From assembly GCA_022653215.1 (NCBI GenBank), contig JALCSJ010000012.1, forward strand, positions 1 through 21,269: DNA of 21,269 bases. Reading direction: 5' to 3'. The position numbers and the translations under genes are program-made. This DNA comes from Acidaminococcaceae bacterium. GTDB lineage: Bacteria; Bacillota; Negativicutes; Acidaminococcales; Acidaminococcaceae. The notes beneath the pieces are model-generated. The model worked only from the letters and a program-made list of their open reading frames with translations, made no database searches and was not told the DNA's origin. Numbering within the stretch: position 1 is the first letter of the stretch; each line of letters begins with the position of its first letter. Shown here piece after piece: positions 15,203 to 21,269 of the stretch.

Positions 15203-17117
15203 ATTGTCCCCCTCTTGCTTTTACCTTCTGAATCAGCAGATTAACATCCAAAATACACCGTACCTTGCCAAGGGAGTCTATAATACAGCCAAGATAAATA
15301 TTATTTCCCTGTAAAAGTGCCTTCATAACCTTGGGCAGGGGCTTTACAAAAACTGTTTCATAGGTTTTAAGCTCCTGACAAGGCAAACAGTATCCTGCGG
15401 CACCACTTTGCAATAAAATCAGATATTCTGCATCTCCCAATTTGCCAAGAATAGAATAATTCCTATCAGCAATTTGGACTGTGCCATCTCCGGTAAAAGT
15501 TTGAGTGCCATTCAAGGCTACAACCTGACTTATTACGGAAGAGGGAACAAAAACCTCTTTGTTGCTTATCTGAACACGCAAAGCTTTTATTACAGAAAGA
15601 GAAACAGGCAAATTAAGTGTAATGCGGGAACCCTTGCCTTCCTGACTGTTAATTTCCATAAAACCACCTATTTTTTTCAAGGCTTCATGTACAACATCCA
15701 GGCTCACACCCCGTCCTGAATTCTTTGTAACCTTTTCTTTAGTAGAAAAGCCGCTTTGCAAAATAAAACCGTAAATCTCCTTTTGGGTATATTTATCTTC
15801 CTGTTTCGTTAATAAGCCGCGTTCTTTGGCTTTCCGTAAAACCTTTGCTCTATCAATACCGTAACCATCATCTTCCACAGTAAGAATCAACCGTTCTTTT
15901 TCTTCATAGGCAGAAACCTTAATTATTCCCTTAACTGGTTTTCCTGCCTTTTTTCTTTCTTCAGGTTCTTCAATACCATGATCCACTGCATTTCTAATCA
16001 AATGTAAAAGGGCTTCATTTAATGCAGTCAAAACACCCTTGTCCACCATAACTGTTCCTCCGGAAAAGACTGCTTCTGCCTGTTTCCCCGTTTCAGACAA
16101 CAATTTACGGATTAACCTTTTGGTGGGCAAAAACACTTGTCCTAATTCCAACAGGCCCATATCATTTAAACCCATCTGAATGCCTTGTGTACACCACTGT
16201 ATCTTCTTGAAAGTATGCTCTATATATGTATCATTAATATCCCGCCTATGTAAATACTGTTCCAGCAAAGCCTGCAAAGACAATGCTTCTGTTACCAGTC
16301 CCAACAGATTTGTTACATTATCGGCTTTAACTGACAACATTTTTGCACTTGTGGTTTTTCCGGATGTATGTCCAGAACCTGTGCTAACAAGGGAAGTTAT
16401 TGACTTATACATGGGTTGACGTTTTAAGATATCCAAAACTTCGTGGTCAGCAATACCTTTTTTTCGAATATAGCCCAGTTCAAAGCCCTTTTCCAAAATC
16501 TGTTGCTGCAGTTCTGCCCTGGTTCCAATATTGCTGGGCATTGTATACGTTTTAGCACAGAGTTGCGCAATAGCCTGTTGAAACATAAAGGCCCGTAAAT
16601 ATGCCATACCGCAATGATTCAGCATAATTCTTACCCGTTCATACAGCCATAATTCAGGAGGATAAGCATCTGTCTGTGCCTTGGCCGGTTGTTCCTCTGC
16701 TTTTTGTCCCATGCTTTGCCCTAATGTGGCCAAAGACCCTTCCAAAGCAGAGAATTCTCCTCCTGCCTCATATTTTCCCGGATCTGTGGAAGCATTGAGA
16801 TATAAATCGGCAAAATCAAGACCCAGAGTGGTAACCTCCTTCATCTTCTTTTCATCAATAGAAATGTTTTTTTCTGCCTTATCGCGCAAAAGTGAAAGCA
16901 CATTTTCATATTTATGAGTAACTTCAGCTAATGCCGTATAACCCATCATTGCTGCCGAGCCTTTTAAGGTATGGACTAAACGAAAGAGTTCCGCTATCCT
17001 GGCAAAAGAGAAGTTGTGGTTATCTTCCGTATCCAAAAGGAGTTCCTGCAGAGAAGAAAGTTGCTCTTTCGACTCAGCAAGAAAAATATCCAGGGCTTCA
17101 CTATTGTTATTTTCCAT
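15186..17117 (-). CDS. cheA: Chemotaxis histidine kinase CheA
   Basis: The 643-aa product has the full CheA layout: a P1/Hpt domain with phospho-acceptor His49 (VHTLKGSAAMMGY), a divergent P2-like region (about 155-240), P3 dimerisation helices (about 260-330), a P4 kinase domain with N box (HLIRNAVDHGIEEP), G1 (EDDGYGID) and GRGVSLDVV where GRGVGMDVV is usual, and a P5 CheW-like domain from about 505. AAGGAGAGGGG precedes the ATG, and the start overlaps cheB by 11 bases. It phosphorylates CheY and probably the receiver-EAL protein of the same operon. CheB here has no receiver, so CheA cannot drive methylesterase activity in the standard way. Confidence 0.95.
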   Translation of the reverse strand: MENNNSEALDIFLAESKEQLSSLQELLLDTEDNHNFSFARIAELFRLVHTLKGSAAMMGYTALAEVTHKYENVLSLLRDKAEKNISIDEKKMKEVTTLGLDFADLYLNASTDPGKYEAGGEFSALEGSLATLGQSMGQKAEEQPAKAQTDAYPPELWLYERVRIMLNHCGMAYLRAFMFQQAIAQLCAKTYTMPSNIGTRAELQQQILEKGFELGYIRKKGIADHEVLDILKRQPMYKSITSLVSTGSGHTSGKTTSAKMLSVKADNVTNLLGLVTEALSLQALLEQYLHRRDINDTYIEHTFKKIQWCTQGIQMGLNDMGLLELGQVFLPTKRLIRKLLSETGKQAEAVFSGGTVMVDKGVLTALNEALLHLIRNAVDHGIEEPEERKKAGKPVKGIIKVSAYEEKERLILTVEDDGYGIDRAKVLRKAKERGLLTKQEDKYTQKEIYGFILQSGFSTKEKVTKNSGRGVSLDVVHEALKKIGGFMEINSQEGKGSRITLNLPVSLSVIKALRVQISNKEVFVPSSVISQVVALNGTQTFTGDGTVQIADRNYSILGKLGDAEYLILLQSGAAGYCLPCQELKTYETVFVKPLPKVMKALLQGNNIYLGCIIDSLGKVRCILDVNLLIQKVKARGGQYETVS

Positions 17118-17727
17118 ATAGTCCCCTCTCCTTTGTCCTAAAGATTAGTTCATTAGCAATCTTATCCAAAGGAAGCTGACAAGCAACCGCACCTTTTAAA
17201 TACGCAGCCTTAGGCATACCATAAACAATGCAGCTTTTTTCTTCTTGTCCTATAGTGTAAGCTCCGGCTTGGCGCATTGCCAGCAAACCATCTGCACCAT
17301 CTTCACCCATACCAGTTAAAATAACACCAATGGCTTCCTTCCCCAGGACTGTGCAAGAGGAAAAAAACACATTTATAGAAGGGCTGTGACCTGAGCATTT
17401 CTCAGTTTCACCCCGCTCCAGCATAATCCGTCCCTGTTCAAGCTTGACACGAAGCTGAGCGCCATGGTCTGCAATAAAAACCTTGTTGCGTTCCACACTT
17501 TCTCCCCCGTGGGCTACCTGCACAATAAGCCTACTTTTTTGTTGCAATTGCTCTGCCAGTAAATCCGTAAAGCCATGGAGAATATGCTGAACAATAACAA
17601 TACAGGGAAACTCCTTGGGAAGAGCAAAAAGGATTTTTTCAATTGCCTGTATACCGCCTGTAGATGCCCCAATGGCAATTAGACGGACTTTTGCTTCCTG
17701 ATCCAAATTCTGTACCCCTTTCAGCAT
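17107..17727 (-). CDS. cheB: CheB methylesterase domain without receiver
   Basis: The 206-aa product is only the catalytic half of CheB (the full-length protein is about 350 aa). Catalytic Ser22 (IGASTGG), His48 (VQHI) and Asp143 (LTGMGEDGADG) are intact, so it should hydrolyse receptor glutamyl methyl esters and may deamidate. No receiver is present and no separated receiver lies upstream in frame; cheR ends there with a 7-base overlap. ATG 17727 has no evident ribosome site and would rely on coupling to cheR. A TTG seven codons later has AAAGGGG 8 bases before it and is a plausible alternative start that keeps the whole domain. Confidence 0.9.
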   Translation of the reverse strand: MLKGVQNLDQEAKVRLIAIGASTGGIQAIEKILFALPKEFPCIVIVQHILHGFTDLLAEQLQQKSRLIVQVAHGGESVERNKVFIADHGAQLRVKLEQGRIMLERGETEKCSGHSPSINVFFSSCTVLGKEAIGVILTGMGEDGADGLLAMRQAGAYTIGQEEKSCIVYGMPKAAYLKGAVACQLPLDKIANELIFRTKERGLYGK

Positions 17728-18530
17728 AAAGGTTTTCTGTAAATTGTCGGTTCTAAATGCTCAAAAAGTCTCCGTTCTAAGTCCACATTTTCCGTTGAAC
17801 CAAGTATTAAATAGCCACCGGGTCGCAAAGATTTGTACAACTTGGCGACTATCTGTTCCCGGGTAGCAGACTTAAAATAAAACATAACATTACGACAAAA
17901 AATAATATCCCAAATACTATTATAAGTAGTATTCATCAAATTTTCATATTGCCATTTAATCTTATTGCTCAGCTCCCGGCAAATTCGGACTTCTTTTCCC
18001 AAGGAGCGAATATATTTATGATACTCAGGAGGAATCATGGCCAATTGCTGCCCATCATAAATGCCCCTTCGTGCTTTTGCCAATAGTTCAGTATTAATAT
18101 CTGTTCCGAAAATAGAAAAATCCACTATGCCCAAACGAACCAAGGGGGTTTGTGCCAGCACCATAGCCAAAGAATAGGCTTCTTCTCCGCTGGCACAGGC
18201 AGCATCCCAAATATGTAATTTTTTTACACCCTTGTCTACAAATTCCGGCAATAGGGTTTTTGCCGTCACATAAAGAGCCGGACTTTCTCTAAAAAAGAAA
18301 GTATAATTCGTTGAAAGCCGGTTCAGCATGGCCGTACACTCGTCACCCTGAGGATTGCTTGTAACCACATGTAAATACTCACTAAAACTATGAAAGCCTC
18401 GTTGAGAAATAAAAAAAGTCAACCTTGCTTCTACCAGAGTACGTTTTTTCTCTAAATTAATACCAAAATATTCTCGCACAAATTCATAGAGCTTGATAAA
18501 GTCAGCATCTGTTAAGATTGGCAATATCAT
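17721..18530 (-). CDS. cheR: CheR receptor methyltransferase
   Basis: The 269-aa product is a SAM-dependent glutamate O-methyltransferase acting on receptor helices. The N-terminal all-helical domain (about 1-75) precedes a Rossmann domain with IWDAACASGEEAYSLAM, FGTDINTELLAKARRGIY, the FCRNVMFYF motif and RPGGYLILGSTE. The length is normal. It overlaps cheW by 4 bases (ATGA), a typical coupling arrangement. The receptor in this operon lacks a tethering pentapeptide, so CheR should act without tethering here. Confidence 0.94.
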   Translation of the reverse strand: MILPILTDADFIKLYEFVREYFGINLEKKRTLVEARLTFFISQRGFHSFSEYLHVVTSNPQGDECTAMLNRLSTNYTFFFRESPALYVTAKTLLPEFVDKGVKKLHIWDAACASGEEAYSLAMVLAQTPLVRLGIVDFSIFGTDINTELLAKARRGIYDGQQLAMIPPEYHKYIRSLGKEVRICRELSNKIKWQYENLMNTTYNSIWDIIFCRNVMFYFKSATREQIVAKLYKSLRPGGYLILGSTENVDLERRLFEHLEPTIYRKPLC

Positions 18531-18898
18531 GAGGCTTTTCCTTCCTTACAGATTTGTTTCCATAATTGAGCCACAGTAAGAGCCTGTCCGGTTGAATGTC
18601 TTTGTACATGAGAGATCTGTTCAATAGGGAAAGCAAATTTTGACTCAGGCAATTGCACAACTACACAAGTGATTTTATTCTTTTTATACTTCACTGCCTC
18701 AGAATAAGGAAAACGAACTAGGGTAACGACCTGTCCATGAATGTTGAGCATACCCAATAACGGATCCTGTTCTTCTAAAAAAGGGTAAACTGTTTCCTTG
18801 TTGACTTCCACAATCTGCTCTATTTCACGAACTGCAAGAGTATATGTGCTGCCGCCCACCACAAATTCCAGTACTGCCTCTCCGCTGGTGTTCTCCAT
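18527..18898 (-). CDS. cheW: CheW-like chemotaxis adaptor, short
   Basis: The 123-aa product fits a single CheW domain: VLEFVVGGSTYTLAVREIEQIV at the start (strand 1 to helix), DPLLGMLNIHGQVVTLV in the middle, then TCVVVQLPESKFAFPIEQI. It is shorter than most CheW (about 150 aa), with the C-terminal strands trimmed. It links the receptor to CheA. It starts 20 bases after the phosphodiesterase gene, with AAGGG before the ATG. That CheW and the receptor tip may have co-evolved is inference. Confidence 0.85.
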   Translation of the reverse strand: MENTSGEAVLEFVVGGSTYTLAVREIEQIVEVNKETVYPFLEEQDPLLGMLNIHGQVVTLVRFPYSEAVKYKKNKITCVVVQLPESKFAFPIEQISHVQRHSTGQALTVAQLWKQICKEGKAS

Positions 18899-18918
18899 GG
18901 CCCTTTCCCTTCTTTTTC

Positions 18919-20988
18919 TTAGTTTACGGCCTTTTGTCCCTTATTCACAATTGCTTCAAAACTGTCAACTGGCATAGGACGATAGTAGTAAAATCCCTGG
19001 GCATTAATTACACCGATTTGCTTCAAAAACTCTACCTGATCCAAAGTTTCTACGCCTTCAACAATAGTTTCGATTTGTAATTCCTTAGTCATCTGAACCA
19101 CAAATTTCATAATGGACAGCGCCCTGGTGTTTTTATCAGAATCCCGTAAAAATTTCAAGTCAATTTTTAAAACATCAACATAAATATCCTTAAGAGTATT
19201 AAGGGAACTGTACCCACTGCCAAAATCATCCATCAACACCCGGAATCCGTGTTTTTGTAAAGCAGTAGACAATTCGCTTAATTTAGCATTATCAAACACA
19301 AAAGAACTTTCCGTTAACTCAAACTCAATCAGATTATGAGGAACGGCATAGTCATCTACTATTTTTAAAATATCCTTAAGAAGTTGGGTATTATACAAAT
19401 CTGCCCGGGAAACATTGACAGAAATCGGATAAACCGGCTTTTTTGCATCCAACCAACGTCTCTGCTGAATACAAGCCTGTTCCAAAATATAATAATCCAA
19501 CTGTGAAATAAAACCGTTTCCTTCCATAACAGGAATAAACTTGCCCGGAGAAATCATCCCATGAGTAGGATGCTGCCAGCGTACCAATGCTTCGCTGCCA
19601 ATAATACCATCTGTCCGCATATCGCATTTAGGCTGAAGAAACATAACAAACTGACCTTGCCGCAAAGCATCTCCCATTTCCATAACAATTAATCTTTCTG
19701 TTTCGTCTTTTTGCCGCATATTATCGTCATACCAGGCGATATGTTTACCATAATTATTGCTGACGTTTTTTTGTGCTTTTTCCGTTCTATCCAGCATAGA
19801 CTCAATACTGAGAACTGTGTTATCCAGCTGATACACACCTGCTGATGCAACCAATTGGAATTTAAGAGGATAAAGATTAAGCGCTTCCTGTAAATCCGTA
19901 ATCAGCTCATTTACCTTCTCTTTATCATAAATTCCGAACACAGCAAAATGTTCAGCATACAAATGACAGCACACGCTCATAGGTGCACTTTCCACTATTT
20001 CTTGAAGTTTAACAGCCATATACCTTAAAGCTTGATCTTCCTCTGCTTTGCCATAAAGCTGATTCATAATGGAAAATCTATCAAGAGCAAGATGCAGCAT
20101 AGAAAAATGCTCCTGAGGATTTTTTTCCAGCAAAGAGTTTACACGTTCAGAAAAAGCCTGTTGATTATAAATCTGAGTCAATGGGTCATGAGAGGCCAAA
20201 AATTCTAACCTTGCTTGTGCTTTTCTTTCCGCTGAAACATTATGGAAAGTAACCGCAGTACGTTTAGCACCGGCTGACTCATACTGAGTCATACCTAGCC
20301 GAAACCATTCGTACCGACCATTGGCAGCCATAAGGCGAACATCTACAGTAGCGTAATTATCTGTATTGGGTTGTTGGAAAAACATTTCATATTTAGGATA
20401 ATCAGGACGGTAAACAAGACTTTTACTCTTTGTGGGATCTGTTATACTGAAAGTATTCCATTCTTTAGCTAAATATTTTACATAATAGGGATCCATACGC
20501 TCAGATTTATTGGCATGATTATACTCATAGATAAAAGAACCCATGCAATTAAGCAGATTTTTCCCTTGGAGAACAGATAAATCCTGCCCCATTGCCGCAA
20601 TTTTATTTAACTTTTCCTGACGGTAAATAACAGCTTTGGCTTTGCGCAAAACAGCGTCAGTATCATAAGGTTTATGAAGGACCTCTACTGCGCCTAAATA
20701 TAACAGCTTCATTTCCGATTCTTCGCTTTTATCTGCCGTGGCCACAATAACAGGTAAATGTTCCTGCCACTTGCGTTCTTCTAATTCACGAAGTACTGCA
20801 AATCCGTCCATCCGCGGCATCCAAACATCCAAAATGATTAAGCTGATTTTGTCTCGCTTTTCTTCTAATAATTGCAGGCAAGTATCTCCGTCATCAGCTT
20901 CCAAGACATCATAATTGGCTTCAAGTATCTTTTTTAGGCAAACTCTGCTAATCAGTGTATCGTCAACAACTAAAACTGTTTTCCTCAT
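18919..20988 (-). CDS. Receiver-PAS-GGDEF(degenerate)-EAL response regulator, probable c-di-GMP phosphodiesterase
   Basis: The 689-aa product heads the operon. An N-terminal receiver (about 1-125) has Asp9/Asp10, phospho-acceptor Asp54 (LDVWMP) and HKPY. A PAS-like region (about 180-255) follows, then a GGDEF domain whose signature is YAEHF (344-348), so it should not make c-di-GMP. The C-terminal EAL domain keeps the usual catalytic set: Glu466 in SEALVRW, the N of SVNVSR, ELTES, MDDFGSGYSS, LKIDLKF, EGVET and AQGF. c-di-GMP hydrolysis is therefore expected, gated by phosphorylation. As the first gene of a che operon it is a likely CheA output that lowers c-di-GMP. AGGGG lies 7 bases before ATG 20988. 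The PAS ligand is unknown. Confidence 0.9.
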   Translation of the reverse strand: MRKTVLVVDDTLISRVCLKKILEANYDVLEADDGDTCLQLLEEKRDKISLIILDVWMPRMDGFAVLRELEERKWQEHLPVIVATADKSEESEMKLLYLGAVEVLHKPYDTDAVLRKAKAVIYRQEKLNKIAAMGQDLSVLQGKNLLNCMGSFIYEYNHANKSERMDPYYVKYLAKEWNTFSITDPTKSKSLVYRPDYPKYEMFFQQPNTDNYATVDVRLMAANGRYEWFRLGMTQYESAGAKRTAVTFHNVSAERKAQARLEFLASHDPLTQIYNQQAFSERVNSLLEKNPQEHFSMLHLALDRFSIMNQLYGKAEEDQALRYMAVKLQEIVESAPMSVCCHLYAEHFAVFGIYDKEKVNELITDLQEALNLYPLKFQLVASAGVYQLDNTVLSIESMLDRTEKAQKNVSNNYGKHIAWYDDNMRQKDETERLIVMEMGDALRQGQFVMFLQPKCDMRTDGIIGSEALVRWQHPTHGMISPGKFIPVMEGNGFISQLDYYILEQACIQQRRWLDAKKPVYPISVNVSRADLYNTQLLKDILKIVDDYAVPHNLIEFELTESSFVFDNAKLSELSTALQKHGFRVLMDDFGSGYSSLNTLKDIYVDVLKIDLKFLRDSDKNTRALSIMKFVVQMTKELQIETIVEGVETLDQVEFLKQIGVINAQGFYYYRPMPVDSFEAIVNKGQKAVN

Positions 20989-21068
20989 ACTATCACCCCT
21001 TGTCTATCTTGACATTATCTCCGTTCCCTATAATTACAAGCTTTTATTTTCCATCTCTTTTATCTTAT

Positions 21069-21077
21069 ATTGTACCA
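21069..21077 (-). promoter_or_regulatory. Possible downstream promoter of the che operon (extended -10)
   Basis: The minus strand reads TGGTACAAT (21077-21069), an extended -10 with one mismatch. The hexamer 17 bases further upstream is a poor -35. The leader to ATG 20988 would be about 75 bases. It is weaker than the promoter at 21130-21158. Confidence 0.4.
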
Positions 21078-21129
21078 TAATTGATGGTTTAGATACACTT
21101 TTTTCTTATACTATAATGCATTTTAAAAC

Positions 21130-21158
21130 ATTGTAATGGTGATATAACTTGATTCCAA
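21130..21158 (-). promoter_or_regulatory. Sigma-70-type promoter of the che operon
   Basis: On minus, TTGGAA (21158-21153) and TACAAT (21135-21130) are 17 bases apart, with four and five of six consensus matches. Transcription would start near 21123 and give a leader of about 135 bases. It should drive the whole ten-gene operon; I found no good internal promoter. Confidence 0.6.
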
Positions 21159-21205
21159 ACAAAATAGACATGAATACTATAAGCATAGTTAATCCACTAA
21201 AAATG

Positions 21206-21269
21206 ATCTACAAAAAGAGAAATATCCGGTACAGCAAATAAAATTCATAATTTTGCTATACCGGATATT
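21206..21269 (-). terminator. Terminator hairpin of an unseen minus-strand gene to the right
   Basis: Arms 21221-21238 and 21252-21269 pair over 18 bp, with one position that is G-U in minus-strand RNA but C-A in plus-strand RNA. The loop is 13 bases. On minus the stem is followed by TTTCTCTTTTTG. This favours termination of a gene to the right, insulating the che promoter. The right arm ends at the window edge, so it could extend further. Confidence 0.6.

Noticed and set aside
21009..21034. Plus-strand TTGACA and TATAAT
   Set aside because: The spacer is only 14 bases and no plus-strand gene follows before the window edge.
21062..21088. Sigma-28 (flagellar/chemotaxis) promoter: TAAA-N15-CAATATAA on minus
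   Set aside because: Only four of eight bases match the -10 consensus; the sigma-70 site at 21130-21158 fits better.
20989..21129. c-di-GMP riboswitch in the leader of the phosphodiesterase gene
   Set aside because: I see no GEMM-like conserved elements, and the leader is short.
1..21269. CRISPR arrays, tRNA or rRNA genes, insertion sequences
   Set aside because: No regularly spaced repeats, tRNA-like folds, transposase frames or terminal repeats were seen; the palindrome copies carry no gene.

Overview
The window is AT-rich bacterial chromosome. Citrate lyase, a CheC/CheD chemotaxis set, strong Shine-Dalgarno sequences, a FliB-like protein and extended -10 promoters suggest an anaerobic Bacillota (Firmicutes), possibly a Negativicutes. 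This placement is inference: there is no rRNA gene, and I ran no search.

Left part (1-7.9 kb): the 3' two thirds of citF, the citrate lyase alpha subunit, runs in from the left edge and ends at a long perfect hairpin. Facing it on the minus strand are a LysR regulator with its own near-consensus promoter and, upstream of that, a FliB-type (flagellin lysine-N-methylase family) protein. Divergent from these is a 1308-aa cytosolic hybrid histidine kinase with a SnoaL-like N-terminus, about six PAS modules and a receiver. An exported SYLF-domain protein follows from its own promoter.

Middle (8.0-10.95 kb): a compact plus-strand operon encodes a class II ketose-bisphosphate aldolase-like protein, a DhaL-like and a DhaK-like kinase subunit, and a 108-aa VOC-fold protein. 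There is no DhaM phosphodonor and no dehydrogenase. This looks like a small phosphorylate-and-cleave pathway for a short ketose, with unknown substrate.

Right part (11.0-21.0 kb): one minus-strand chemotaxis operon runs PDE response regulator - cheW - cheR - cheB - cheA - cheC - cheD - mcp - cheY - second cheC. Most genes overlap or nearly touch. It contains a receptor, kinase, adaptor, methylation and deamidation enzymes, two CheC-type phosphatases, a CheY and a receiver-EAL output protein, but no flagellar genes. Unusual points are a CheB without receiver, a degenerate GGDEF beside an intact EAL domain, an atypical receptor tip and a Thr-to-Cys change in CheD. Two candidate promoters precede the operon, and a terminator-like hairpin closes the window.

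Across the window: three intergenic hairpins (about 1.05, 7.94 and 10.96 kb) share the same stem sequence, roughly GGGACTGTAACACAATGA, which ordinary terminators would not be expected to do. A fourth decayed half-copy lies at about 7.85 kb.
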